Under the pieces are notes generated by a model. It had not been told where the DNA came from. It saw only the letters and a list, made by a program, of their open reading frames with translations, and ran no database searches. From NCBI RefSeq assembly GCF_036240795.1, contig NZ_CP108454.1, forward strand, positions 2,356,001 through 2,420,000: a stretch of DNA of 64,000 bases, read 5' to 3'. Below, in pieces: positions 25,554 to 34,479 of this stretch (position 1 is its first letter; each line of letters starts with the position of its first letter). A program made the translations under genes and the position numbers. The DNA comes from Streptomyces sp. NBC_01268. GTDB taxonomy: Bacteria; Actinomycetota; Actinomycetes; Streptomycetales; Streptomycetaceae.

Positions 25554-27314
25554 ATGGGAGAGGTCCGTTTGTCCACCGAAGAAGCGCCCCGGACCACGGT
25601 CCGCTCGCGGCGCAGTGCCGCGTTCGCCGTCTGGTACCTGCGGGCCGTCACGTTCATCAACTTCCTGAGCGCCGTGTGGGTCTCGTTCGGCCAGGACCTG
25701 CGCCGGCACAACGAGGACAACTACTTCACCCCGTACATGCTCACCGCCGGATTCGCCTCCGGCGTCTTCACGCTCTTCCTGGCGATCACCATGCGCCGCC
25801 GCAAGCGGGCCGCGTGGATCCTCAACCTCGTCCTCAGCGGGCTCTTCCTGCTGCTCTTCGCACTGGTGATGATCTTCCCGGAGATCCGCCAGCACACCCA
25901 GAACTGGATCTCGCTGGTCCTGACCGCCGCCTTCTTCACCGCGCTGCTGCTGGGCCGCAAGGAGTTCTACGCGAAGGGCGACCGCTCCAACCCGCCGCTC
26001 GCCGCGGCCGTGGCGGTCGGCGGACTGCTCGTGACCTCGCTGCTCGCCGCGGCGCTGGTGACCGTCACCAACACCGCCGCCGGCCACTCCACCTTCCTGG
26101 AGCGCTGGAAGTACGGCGTGATGCGGCTGATCACCCTGGCCTCGGACGACTCGGCGTACGCCTCCATCGCCACCCCGGGCTGGGTGGACGTCGTCATCAA
26201 CATCATGTCGACGCTGCTGCTCTTCGCCGTCCTCTTCGCCGCCTTCCGCGCCCGGCGGGCCGTCGACCCGCTGACCGAGGAGGACGAGGACCGGCTGCGG
26301 ACGCTGCTGGACAAGCAGGGCGACCGGGACTCGCTCGGCTACTTCGCGCTGCGCCGCGAGAAGAGCGTCATCTGGTCGCCCAGCGAGAAGGCCGCCATCG
26401 CCTACCGGGTGGTCGGCGGGGTCTCCCTCGCCTCCGGTGACCCGATCGGCGACCCGGAGGCCTGGCCCGGGGCCATCGAGCCCTGGCTGGCCGAGGCCCG
26501 CGAGCACGGCTGGATCCCGGCCGTGATGGGCGCCAGCGAGGAGGCCGGCACCATCTACGCCCGGCACGGCCTGGACGCCCTGGAGCTGGGTGACGAGGCG
26601 ATCGTGGAGACCGACGAGTTCACCCTCGACGGGCGGGCCATGCGCACCGTCCGGCAGGCCTTCAACCGGGTCAAGCGGGCCGGCTACGAGGTCCGCATCC
26701 GGCGCCACGAGGACATCCCCGCCGACGAGATGGACGAGCTGCTCCGCAAGGCCGACGACTGGCGCGACGGGGCCACCGAGCGCGGCTTCTCGATGGCGCT
26801 GGGACGCCTGGGCGACCCCCGGGACGGGCGCTGCGTGATGCTGGAGTGCTCGGACGAGTCGGGCGAGCTGCGGGCGGTGCTGTCCTTCGTGCCCTGGGGG
26901 CCGAAGGGCCTGTCGCTCGACCTGATGCGCCGCGACCGGGACTCCGAGAACGGCCTGATGGAGTTCATGGTGATCGAACTCCTGCAGCGGGCGAAGGAGA
27001 TCGGGATCACGCAGGTCTCGCTGAACTTCGCGATGTTCCGGTCCGTCTTCGAACGCGGCTCGAAGCTGGGGGCGGGACCCGTGCTGCGCATGTGGCGCTC
27101 GCTGCTCAGCTTCTTCTCCCGCTGGTGGCAGATCGAGTCGCTGTACCGCGCCAACGCCAAGTACCGACCGATCTGGGAGCCCCGTTTCATGCTCTTCGAG
27201 AAGAGCGCCGACCTGCTGCGCATCGGCCTCGCCGCCGGGCGCGCCGAGGGCTTCCTGGAGGCCCCGGGGCTGCCGAAGTGGCTGCACCGCAAGCACCTGG
27301 AGGGACGACGTTGA
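25554..27314 (+). CDS. Phosphatidylglycerol lysyltransferase-like membrane protein (DUF2156, MprF/LysX C-terminal type)
   Basis: 586 residues. Five or six membrane segments fill the first ~235 residues; the cytoplasmic domain (about 250-560) is the DUF2156/MprF aminoacyltransferase fold, with ALRREKSVIWSPSEKAAIAYRVVGGVSLASGDPIGDP and later GLSLDLMRRD, NGLMEFMVIELL and FRSVFERGSKLGAGP. Family members transfer amino acids from tRNA to lipids or other acceptors; the acceptor here is unknown. ATG 25554 is used; a TTG at 25569 with GGGAGAGG ahead of it is an alternative. Overlaps the rhomboid-like gene by 4 bp (TTGA). Confidence 0.9.
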   Translation: MGEVRLSTEEAPRTTVRSRRSAAFAVWYLRAVTFINFLSAVWVSFGQDLRRHNEDNYFTPYMLTAGFASGVFTLFLAITMRRRKRAAWILNLVLSGLFLLLFALVMIFPEIRQHTQNWISLVLTAAFFTALLLGRKEFYAKGDRSNPPLAAAVAVGGLLVTSLLAAALVTVTNTAAGHSTFLERWKYGVMRLITLASDDSAYASIATPGWVDVVINIMSTLLLFAVLFAAFRARRAVDPLTEEDEDRLRTLLDKQGDRDSLGYFALRREKSVIWSPSEKAAIAYRVVGGVSLASGDPIGDPEAWPGAIEPWLAEAREHGWIPAVMGASEEAGTIYARHGLDALELGDEAIVETDEFTLDGRAMRTVRQAFNRVKRAGYEVRIRRHEDIPADEMDELLRKADDWRDGATERGFSMALGRLGDPRDGRCVMLECSDESGELRAVLSFVPWGPKGLSLDLMRRDRDSENGLMEFMVIELLQRAKEIGITQVSLNFAMFRSVFERGSKLGAGPVLRMWRSLLSFFSRWWQIESLYRANAKYRPIWEPRFMLFEKSADLLRIGLAAGRAEGFLEAPGLPKWLHRKHLEGRR

Positions 27315-28060
27315 CCGGGGGACGTGCGGGGACGCGGGGACGGGGGGTGCGCGGGGCCCTGAAGGGCTTCGCCATACGGGAGTGGGGTCCGCTGTACGCG
27401 ACGGTGCGGACGGCGCTGGTCACCCGCGGCTGGCGGGCGATCCCGATGACCCTGGCGGCGGTCTGCCTCACCTCCCTCTTCCAGATCGTGCAGAACCAGG
27501 ACTGGGGCTACCAGCCGGTGCAGGACATCGGCTCGGTACGGGCGGAGGACCCGCTGGTCCTGGCCCTGCTGCGGACCCCGCTCTCGCTCTTCGTGCCGGC
27601 CCTCGACCTGCCGGTGTGGGGCGCGCTCGCGCAGATCCTGCTGGTCTTCGGCATCGCCGAGATCTGCCTGGGCCGGTGGCGGACGCTGCTCATCGCGTAC
27701 GTGGCGACGCTGGCCGGCACGCTGTACGCCCGGGTCGGCATCGCGCTCGGCCCGGACGGCCCGCTGGGGCTGCCGGCCTCCGACGCGCACGTGGTGGACA
27801 CCGGCCCGTCGGCGGCGGTGGTCGGCCTCGCCGTGTACGTGTGCTGGCGCTACCGGGCCCGGTGGACCGGGGCGCTGGTGGTCGTGGCGATGGTGGTCGA
27901 GGTGCTGATCAAGAACAACCTGGCCGGCAAGGAGCACATCGCCGCCATCGCCGCGGTCCTCGCGGTCCTCGCCTTCCAGGAGTGGCGGGGCCGGGGTCAG
28001 CGGGGCGGCGCGGAGCCCCGCCCGGGGACGCGCTCCTGGAAGCCGCCGATCAGGTCCTGA
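27311..28060 (+). CDS. Rhomboid-like integral membrane protein
   Basis: 249 residues from TTG 27311, preceded by GGAGGG and overlapping the upstream stop (TTGA). About six membrane segments. A GPSAA motif (DTGPSAAVVGL near 157-167) and a later KEHIAAIAAVL helix match the GxSx and His helices of rhomboid proteases, so Ser/His catalysis is possible, but the family includes inactive members. Coupled to the DUF2156 gene; the 3' end overlaps the convergent membrane-protein gene by 64 bp. Confidence 0.82.
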   Translation: MTGGRAGTRGRGVRGALKGFAIREWGPLYATVRTALVTRGWRAIPMTLAAVCLTSLFQIVQNQDWGYQPVQDIGSVRAEDPLVLALLRTPLSLFVPALDLPVWGALAQILLVFGIAEICLGRWRTLLIAYVATLAGTLYARVGIALGPDGPLGLPASDAHVVDTGPSAAVVGLAVYVCWRYRARWTGALVVVAMVVEVLIKNNLAGKEHIAAIAAVLAVLAFQEWRGRGQRGGAEPRPGTRSWKPPIRS

Positions 28061-28764
28061 GCCCTGCGGCGCACCCGGGTCCAGCGCTTGTCGTGCCGGT
28101 AGGCGCGGACCCAGGAGCGCGCCCTGGCCCGGTGGCGCCGGGCGTAGACGCGCCGGGACCACCAGGAGCCGGGGCGGGCGAGCCGGACCGACCCGACGAT
28201 CGCGACGAACGGCACGAGGGTGCCGAGCACCGCCATCCGGAACTTCCCCTTCACCAAGGTGACCAGCACGAAGAGGAAGTTCACCGCGAGGGTCAGGATG
28301 AACCCGGCGCGGTCCTGTCGTTCGTCCGCCGTCATGTCGTCCACGCCGAGCGGGGAGAACCCGGCCAGGGTGAGCAGCACGAGGGCCGCGGTGAGGACCA
28401 CGACCTCGACGCTCTTGCGGCCGTCCTCCGACCAGTAGACGTCGTCGAGATGGAGGATCAGCGCGAACTCGTCCAGGACGAGCCCCGCGCCGATGCCGAA
28501 CACCACGGCGAAGACGCACGCCCCGACCCCCTCGCGGCCGCTGAGGACCGCCCCGAAGCCGCCGAGGACGGTGAGCACGACCCCCGGCACCACGTGGTGG
28601 ATGTGCAGCCCGCCCGAGGAGACGTTGCCGAAGGGGCCCTTGCCGGCCCGGATGAGCCGGGTGACCGTGCGCGTGATCGCGAAGGTCAGCACGAAGGAGG
28701 TCAGGGCGAGGAACAGCGGGAGCTTCCCGGGTTCGACGATGTTGCGTGAGAACCAGTGACCCAT
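27997..28764 (-). CDS. Integral membrane protein of unknown function
   Basis: 255 residues with about six membrane segments and a conserved-looking GGLHIHHVVPGVVLTVLGG stretch near 51-69 and DEFALILHLDDVYW near 98-111 (His/Asp-rich, possibly metal-binding). The C-terminus is Arg-rich. I do not recognise a named family. Converges on the rhomboid-like gene with a 64-bp coding overlap and is divergent from cobS. Confidence 0.82.
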   Translation of the reverse strand: MGHWFSRNIVEPGKLPLFLALTSFVLTFAITRTVTRLIRAGKGPFGNVSSGGLHIHHVVPGVVLTVLGGFGAVLSGREGVGACVFAVVFGIGAGLVLDEFALILHLDDVYWSEDGRKSVEVVVLTAALVLLTLAGFSPLGVDDMTADERQDRAGFILTLAVNFLFVLVTLVKGKFRMAVLGTLVPFVAIVGSVRLARPGSWWSRRVYARRHRARARSWVRAYRHDKRWTRVRRRAQDLIGGFQERVPGRGSAPPR

Positions 28765-28843
28765 GCCACCCCTCTACCGATTGGCCGCTTTCGTACCATA
28801 TGGCCAATTTAGCGTCCAGGGACGGGGCATTACCCTTCCGCGG

Positions 28844-29608
28844 ATGGACGGCCTGCGTTTCGCCTTCGGCACCCTCACCGTGCTCCCCGCCCGCATCACC
28901 CGCTGGGACCGCGACGCGGCACGCGCCGGGATGCTCTGCGCCCCGCTCGCGGGCCTCGTCGTCGGCCTGTGCGCGGCCGCGGTCGGCGGGGTGTTCCTGC
29001 TGCTCGGCTCGGGCCCGTTGCTCGCCGCCGTCCTCACCGTCGGCGTCCCCGCCCTGATGACCCGCGGCCTCCACCTCGACGGCCTCGCCGACACCGCCGA
29101 CGGACTCGGCAGCGCCAAGCCCGCCGAGGAGGCGCTGCGCGTCATGAAGCAGTCCGACATCGGACCCTTCGGCGTCATCGTGCTCCTCTTCGCGCTGCTC
29201 GCCCAGGTCGGCGCGTTGTACGAGCTCTACGGCGAGGGCTGGGCGCACGGCGCGGCCGGCGCGGTCCTCGCCGCCGCCGTCGCCCGTCTCGCCCTCACCC
29301 ACGCCTCCCGGCACGGCGTTCCCGCCGCCCGCCCCGAGGGCCTCGGCGCGATCGTCGCCGCGACCGTCCCGCTCCGCCCCGCCGCCCTGACGACCGGTCT
29401 GGTCCTCGTCCTGTGCACGGCGGCCGGCGCCCTCCTCTCCCCGTACGACGCCCTGCGCCTCCCGCTGGCCGCCCTCGCCGCCCTCGGCGTCGCCGAACTG
29501 CTGCTGCGGCGCTGCGTGCGCCGCTTCGGCGGGGTGACCGGGGACGTGTTCGGCGCCGTCGAGGAGACGGCGGCGACGGTGGCGCTGGTGGCACTCACCT
29601 TGGGGTGA
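28844..29608 (+). CDS. cobS: Adenosylcobinamide-GDP ribazoletransferase CobS (cobalamin synthase)
   Basis: 254 residues from ATG 28844 (MDGLRFAFGTLTVLPARI); an upstream frame to 28763 lacks family similarity. Membrane-embedded, Ala/Leu-rich, with the CobS signature around LTVLPARITRWD and HLDGLADTADGLGSAKPAEEALRVMKQSDIGPFGV (metal-binding acidic residues). It joins GDP-cobinamide and alpha-ribazole, completing the pathway steps of the CobU and CobT proteins. The ribosome binding site is weak. Confidence 0.93.
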   Translation: MDGLRFAFGTLTVLPARITRWDRDAARAGMLCAPLAGLVVGLCAAAVGGVFLLLGSGPLLAAVLTVGVPALMTRGLHLDGLADTADGLGSAKPAEEALRVMKQSDIGPFGVIVLLFALLAQVGALYELYGEGWAHGAAGAVLAAAVARLALTHASRHGVPAARPEGLGAIVAATVPLRPAALTTGLVLVLCTAAGALLSPYDALRLPLAALAALGVAELLLRRCVRRFGGVTGDVFGAVEETAATVALVALTLG

Positions 29609-29687
29609 ACCCCGTGCCCCGTCGCACTGGCGGGCTCCGCCGGGGGTAGGGATCCGGCGTCGCAGGAGCTCGCCGAGAGGGGCACCC

Positions 29688-31616
29688 GTGTTTCCCGGAC
29701 CCGTACGCGTCTTCGTTCCCCGCTTCACCTGGCGCACTCCCAGCCCCGACGCGCCGGCCAGCACGGTCTGGGGATCCGCGTTCTTCGACGCACTGTGCGG
29801 GCGACCCGACGGCTGGAGCCTGCGCGACTACTGGGCGCGCTCGACCTTCGGCCTGCTCGACCTCCAGTTCACGCTCTCCCCGGGATGGGCGGTGCTCGAC
29901 CGCGACCAGACGCAGCTGCGCGACGACCGGAACGGCATGATCGTCGCCTGCCGTGAGGCGACCGAGGCCGCCGGCCAGTCGCTCGCCGGCTTCGACCACG
30001 TCGCCTGCTTCGTCAACCCGCCGCCGTGCAACGCGGGCGCCGCCGGCAGCGGGGACCTCGCGCTCGACCAGGCCGGGAGCCTGGAGTTCTTCCAGCACGA
30101 GGTCGGCCATCTGCTCGGCTTCGAGCACGCCTGGGGCCGCGGCGGCGCCTATGCCGACCCGTACTGCGTGATGGGCTGGACCGGCACCTCCAGCCACGCC
30201 ATCGACCGGCCCGCCGAGTTCGCCGACGTGGTGACCCTCGCCCCCGACTTCTGGCGCAGCGGCCGCAGGCCCGCCGCCGCGTCGCTGTACCGGCTCTTCG
30301 TCCGCCCCGAGTTCGGCGGCAGCGGCTCCCTCACCTCCGGGACCGGCGGGGCGGGCGCCTTCGACCGGCGCGTCGTCCACGCCCGGTTCGGCACCGACGC
30401 CACGGTGGCGGCACTCACCCGGGCCGGCGACAGCCCGGTGCTCGCGGTGGCGAACCTCGACGGCGGCGGCGTCCTGACGGTCGAGTACCGGCTCCCGGCC
30501 GGGGACGACGCAGGCATCGGCGACCCCGCGGTGGTCGTGCACACCCTCGGCGCCCGGTCGATCGGCCCGGGGCACCACGAGGTGGATCCCCCCTGGTTCG
30601 AGACCTCCTTCCCGCCGGCCGTCGGACTGGGGGCGACCGTCGCCTTCGGCGGCACCGGCTACCGGGTCCAGGTCGTCGGGCGTCAGGACGAGGGCGTGCC
30701 CAACATCCGGGTGAGCCTCATCGGCTCCTTCCCGGTCCCCGCCTACCCGCACCAGCAGCCGGGCTGGCGGTGGTGCGCCAAGTGCCAGGGACTCGCCTTC
30801 GCCTTCGGCACCAAGGTGGGCGAGTGCCCGGTCGGCGGCACCCACGACCACGGCCCGAGCTGGCCGTACAGCCTGCTCCACGAGTTCCCCGCGCCCGCGG
30901 TCCAGGCGGGCTGGCGGTGGTGCGCGAAGTGCCAGAGCCTCGCCTTCGCCGACGGCTCCACGGGGCCGTGCCAGGCCGGCGGCAGTCATGACCACACCGG
31001 CAGCGGCGCGTACCACCTGCTGCACGGGGTCGAGCCGATGGCCGGCGAGGCCGGCTGGCGCTGGTGCGCCAAGTGCCAGGTCCTCGCGAGCGGCCTCGGC
31101 ACCCCCGGCCCCTGTGCGGCCGGGGGCCGCCACGACCACACGACGAGCGGCAACTACAGCATGCAGCACGACGTGACCCTGCCGACCGCGCAGTCCGGCT
31201 GGCACGAGTGCGGCAAGTGCCGCGCGCTCGTGTTCGCCGACGGGTCCCCCGGCCCGTGCCCCGGCAGCGGCGCGCACCAGCCGTCCACCCTGCGCACCTA
31301 TCAGGTGCTGCACGATCTGAAGGGGCTGACCAGCCAGGACGACTGGCGGTGGTGCCGCAACTGCCAGGGGCTGGCCTTCGGCGGCGGTGGTGCCGGGGCC
31401 TGCCCGACCGGTGGCGTCCACGACCTCTCGGCCAGCGGCAACTACACCCTGCTGCACGGGGTGCGGATCTCCCAGGCGGACTGGAAGTGGTGCGCCAGGT
31501 GCCAGGGCCTCGCCTACGCCGGCGGCGAGGCCGGCCGCTGCCCCGCGGGCGGCACGCACGACCACACCGCGAGCGGCAACTACAGCATGCTGCCCGAGCC
31601 GCCCCAGGTCTGGTGA
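29688..31616 (+). CDS. Metzincin-like protein with six tandem Cys-x2-Cys repeats
   Basis: 642 residues. Residues about 1-200 hold the zinc motif HEVGHLLGFEH (His137, Glu138, His141, His147) and a Met-turn-like CVMG (Met162), the metzincin pattern. Residues about 200-350 look like a beta-rich pre-peptidase-type domain. Residues 355-635 are six repeats of 46-49 residues starting at Trp360, 409, 457, 505, 553 and 599, each W-x-WC-x2-C...G-x-C...GG-x-HD...Y-x-LLH; repeat 4 is the most divergent (HECGKC). The CxxC plus a third Cys and His could bind zinc. There is no signal peptide at the chosen GTG start. Converges on the polysaccharide operon. Confidence 0.8.
   Translation: MFPGPVRVFVPRFTWRTPSPDAPASTVWGSAFFDALCGRPDGWSLRDYWARSTFGLLDLQFTLSPGWAVLDRDQTQLRDDRNGMIVACREATEAAGQSLAGFDHVACFVNPPPCNAGAAGSGDLALDQAGSLEFFQHEVGHLLGFEHAWGRGGAYADPYCVMGWTGTSSHAIDRPAEFADVVTLAPDFWRSGRRPAAASLYRLFVRPEFGGSGSLTSGTGGAGAFDRRVVHARFGTDATVAALTRAGDSPVLAVANLDGGGVLTVEYRLPAGDDAGIGDPAVVVHTLGARSIGPGHHEVDPPWFETSFPPAVGLGATVAFGGTGYRVQVVGRQDEGVPNIRVSLIGSFPVPAYPHQQPGWRWCAKCQGLAFAFGTKVGECPVGGTHDHGPSWPYSLLHEFPAPAVQAGWRWCAKCQSLAFADGSTGPCQAGGSHDHTGSGAYHLLHGVEPMAGEAGWRWCAKCQVLASGLGTPGPCAAGGRHDHTTSGNYSMQHDVTLPTAQSGWHECGKCRALVFADGSPGPCPGSGAHQPSTLRTYQVLHDLKGLTSQDDWRWCRNCQGLAFGGGGAGACPTGGVHDLSASGNYTLLHGVRISQADWKWCARCQGLAYAGGEAGRCPAGGTHDHTASGNYSMLPEPPQVW
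30750..31592 (+). repeat. Six tandem coding repeats of about 138-147 bp
   Basis: Each unit encodes the 46-49-residue Trp/Cys repeat described for the metzincin-like gene. DNA units are recognisable by the recurring TGGCGGTGGTGC word and GGCGGCA...CACGACCAC. Confidence 0.85.
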
Positions 31617-31623
31617 CCGCCCG

Positions 31624-32445
31624 TCAGCAGGCCCGCCGCCACGCCCCCAGGTCGTACTCCTTGCGCATCGAGCTCAGGCCGAGCGAGCGGGATCCGGGGC
31701 AGAACTGCGCCGGCTCCCGCTCGTACTCGACGTGGAACACCGCCTTGCCCGCCTTCACGAAGGGGGTCAGCAGCGCGCACTCCTCGTACTGCGCGCACTG
31801 CTCGTTGACCGCGAAGTCGAAGTCCGGCAGGAGCGCGGGGATCTGGTCCAGGTCGTTCTTCAGGCCGACGGCCAGGCCGCGGTCGTGGGCCAGCCGGGCG
31901 ATCAGGCGGTTGTAGCGGAGCTGGTCGGCGGCGGTGAGGGGGAAGCCGGTGGCGTTGCGGTAGCCGTCCATGTTGTCGGGCTCGACGGCGTCGAAGCCCT
32001 TGGTCCGGCACATGTCCAGGCGGGCCGCCATCAGGGGGGTGAGCAGGTCGGTGCGGCGGATGTCGAGCCAGCGTTCGCCCTGCCAGCCGTTGCCCTTGCC
32101 CAGGAGGGCCGCGGGGAACTCCGCCGCGTCCGGGCGGAAGTCCTCCCAGGCGCCGGTGGAGAGGTAGCAGATGACCTTGCGGCCCCGCCGGTGCAGGTCG
32201 GCGACGGTGGCCGCCGGGTGGTCGAAGCCGTCGATGTCGTAGACCGGGACGTCCACGGCCGGGTCCAGCCGGCCGCTCAGCTGCCACTGCCAGGCGGTGC
32301 CCGGGCGGGGCTGCCAGCGGGGGGTGGGCTTCGGGTCCGGGGTCGTGGGGTGCGCGGGCCGGGGCTCCGGCGAGGACGGGGGCGGGGGCGTCGCGCAGCC
32401 GGCCAGGACGAGCAGCAGGGCCAGCAGGGGCGCCAGGCGTCTCAT
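31624..32445 (-). CDS. Glycoside hydrolase family 114 lipoprotein (endo-alpha-1,4-galactosaminidase type)
   Basis: 273 residues from ATG 32445. Lipobox LAGC with Cys17, then a Pro-rich linker (20-45) and a TIM-barrel GH114 domain. Signatures: YDIDGFDHP (69-77), VICYLSTGAWEDFRPD (91-106), FDAVEPDNMDGY (151-162), GLKND and NEQCAQYEEC (214-223). The likely catalytic pair is Asp157 and Glu215, 58 apart; as I recall, PelA (160/218) and fungal Ega3 (189/247) have the same spacing. Family members cleave de-N-acetylated galactosamine polymers. Overlaps the upstream spherulin-4 gene by 4 bp; last gene of the operon. Confidence 0.9.
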   Translation of the reverse strand: MRRLAPLLALLLVLAGCATPPPPSSPEPRPAHPTTPDPKPTPRWQPRPGTAWQWQLSGRLDPAVDVPVYDIDGFDHPAATVADLHRRGRKVICYLSTGAWEDFRPDAAEFPAALLGKGNGWQGERWLDIRRTDLLTPLMAARLDMCRTKGFDAVEPDNMDGYRNATGFPLTAADQLRYNRLIARLAHDRGLAVGLKNDLDQIPALLPDFDFAVNEQCAQYEECALLTPFVKAGKAVFHVEYEREPAQFCPGSRSLGLSSMRKEYDLGAWRRAC

Positions 32446-33062
32446 CGGGCGGGCTCCAGGGTGTGCGGGAGGGTGCCCCACGGGTGGGCGCCGGTGCCCG
32501 GGACCGCGCAGTGCACCGGAGTCGCGGGGCGGACGTCCGCCGGGGCCGCGTACACCAGGTGACAGTAGTGGTCGGCGACCGGCAGATCGAGCTCGCGGTA
32601 GGAGTCCCAGGGGCCCTCGAAGGTCACCAGGAGGTCGGCGAGGGCCTCGTAGCCGGGCGCCGGGTGGGCGCCGTGGTTGAGGACCAGGGTGCGGAGCCCG
32701 GCCGCCCGCGCCGACACGGCGAGGCGCCGGTAGTGCGGGAGCGCCCCGGGCTCCGTCGGCACCTGGTCGAGGAACGCGCCTCCCGCCTCGTACCAGTCGC
32801 GGTGCCGCACCAGGTCGGCGACGACCTCGGCGTGCGGGCGGCGCCCGTAGTCGGTGTCGGCGTAGCCGAGGACCCGCACCCCGGCCGCCCGCAGCCGCCC
32901 GGCCAGCTCGGCGAAGGCCGGGTCGCGGGAACGGCCCGCGCCGCTGGCCGGGTTGAGGACGACGCCGTAGAGGGCCGGCGCCGCCGCCACGACGGCGGAC
33001 CAGTCCTCGGGGCGGTCGGCCGGGTGCTCGTAGAAGGGGACGAGCAGAGAGGAGGTGGTCAT
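32442..33062 (-). CDS. Spherulin-4 family protein (GH135 / Sph3-like)
   Basis: 206 residues without a signal peptide. The family pattern is clear: VVLNPASGAG (34-43), VLGYADTDYG (64-73), AFLDQVPTE (96-104) and VTFEGPW (146-152). In fungal Sph3, an adjacent Asp-Glu and a later Glu are the essential acidic residues; here the corresponding positions read Asp99-Gln100 and Glu149, so one acid is replaced by Gln. The protein is cytoplasmic as predicted, unlike the membrane-anchored fungal enzyme. Coupled to the GH114 gene (ATGA) and 10 bp after the membrane-protein gene. Confidence 0.88.
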   Translation of the reverse strand: MTTSSLLVPFYEHPADRPEDWSAVVAAAPALYGVVLNPASGAGRSRDPAFAELAGRLRAAGVRVLGYADTDYGRRPHAEVVADLVRHRDWYEAGGAFLDQVPTEPGALPHYRRLAVSARAAGLRTLVLNHGAHPAPGYEALADLLVTFEGPWDSYRELDLPVADHYCHLVYAAPADVRPATPVHCAVPGTGAHPWGTLPHTLEPAR

Positions 33063-33072
33063 GGTCCTGTCC

Positions 33073-34479
33073 CTAGAAGCGGTGGGTGGTGGGGCGGGCC
33101 AGCAGGACGCAGGTCAGCACGGACAGCGCCGCCGCCGCCGCGCCGGCCGCCACCGGCCCCGCGGCCGGCACCAGCGTCTGCGCTCCCGCGGCGAGCAGGC
33201 ACACCACGGCGGCGCTGGACACCCCGCCGAAGGCCTGGAGCAGCAGCCCGAGCCACAGCACCGCGCCCACCAGCAGCAGCGAGCCGATCCGCCCGGGGCC
33301 GACGGCCTCGGCACCCGGCCACAGCGCGGCGGCGGTGAGGGTGAGGGCGGCGAGCACCCCGAGGTAGGCACCCAGGCAGCGGGCGAGCATGCAGGTGACG
33401 GCGCGCCGGAACTCGTAGGCCGTGGTCAGCAGGCTCAGCCGGGTCAGGCTCGCGCCGCGGAAGCGGTGCAGCAGCCACTCGGCCGGGCCCATCGACAGGG
33501 TCAGCGCGATGACCGCGTCGGCCCCGGCGTACAGCACGAGCAGCCCGCTGCCCAGGCCGAACAGGCCGTACGGGAGGGAGGCCGCGAACGGCGGTCCGCC
33601 GCGGCCCCGGCGGGCGGGTGGCGCGTCGGGGGCCGGGCGCAGGGCCAGCGCGGCGCAGACCGTCGTCGCGCCGAGCGAGGCGAGCAGCAGCGCGATCCGG
33701 AGCGGCTCGGGCAGGTCGTGGCGGAAGGCGGGGACGGCTCCGGCGAGCGGCAGCAGCGCGCCCAGCAGGGCCCGTTCGCGGCCGAGCACGAGCAGCACGG
33801 TCGCCGCGCCCAGGTACACGGCCTGGCCGGCCCCGAAGAGGGCGGCGGGGCCCTCTCCCGGCCCCGCCGCCGCGACGGCCACGGCCGCGCCCGCGAGCGC
33901 GCCCGCCGGTGCCCCGGTGAGCAGCGCGCGGGCGGCGGCCCGCCGGTCGCCGAGGCCCAGCCAGGTGTACGCGCGGTGGGACAGCGCCTGGTTCCACACC
34001 CAGCCGGTGACGGCCCCGGCGAACAGCGGCACGGTGCCGGGCGGCAGGCCGTGGCGGCCCGGTCCGGTGGCGAGCAGCGGCGCGCCCAGCACGTAGGCGA
34101 GGCCGGGCAGGGCGAAGACGACACCGCGCAGCAGGCAGCCGGCCAGGCCGGTGTGCCAGGGAGCGGCCTTCGGGGGTTCGGGGGCGGAGTGGCGGCGCTC
34201 GGTCCTCGCGTAGAGGTCCTCGGCCAGGGCGAAGGAGTCGGCGCGGCCGTAGGTGAGGCGGATGTGGCTGTCGGTCATGCCGTCGGATTCCAGGATGGCG
34301 GCTATCTCGTCCGGGTGGACCGCCGCTGCCGCCAGGGCGTCCAGGCGGTCGGCCAGTTCGTCCATCGGGTCGGGGGCCAGGGGCCGTCCGGCCGGGTCCG
34401 GTGAGGCGGCCCGCTGGCGGGGGATGGCCGGGAGGGTGTCCCGGGTGCTGCCCGGCTTCAGCCAGAGGGAGCCGCTCAT
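33073..34479 (-). CDS. Polytopic membrane protein in the PelG position (putative polysaccharide exporter)
   Basis: 468 residues from ATG 34479, overlapping the glycosyltransferase stop by 4 bp. An ~100-residue cytoplasmic N-terminus (with DEIAAILESDGMTDSHIRLTYGRADSF) is followed by about twelve Ala/Leu/Gly-rich membrane segments and short loops. I see no named signature; size, topology and place beside a PelF-type transferase suggest a PelG-like or flippase-like export role. That assignment is by context only. Confidence 0.72.
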   Translation of the reverse strand: MSGSLWLKPGSTRDTLPAIPRQRAASPDPAGRPLAPDPMDELADRLDALAAAAVHPDEIAAILESDGMTDSHIRLTYGRADSFALAEDLYARTERRHSAPEPPKAAPWHTGLAGCLLRGVVFALPGLAYVLGAPLLATGPGRHGLPPGTVPLFAGAVTGWVWNQALSHRAYTWLGLGDRRAAARALLTGAPAGALAGAAVAVAAAGPGEGPAALFGAGQAVYLGAATVLLVLGRERALLGALLPLAGAVPAFRHDLPEPLRIALLLASLGATTVCAALALRPAPDAPPARRGRGGPPFAASLPYGLFGLGSGLLVLYAGADAVIALTLSMGPAEWLLHRFRGASLTRLSLLTTAYEFRRAVTCMLARCLGAYLGVLAALTLTAAALWPGAEAVGPGRIGSLLLVGAVLWLGLLLQAFGGVSSAAVVCLLAAGAQTLVPAAGPVAAGAAAAALSVLTCVLLARPTTHRF

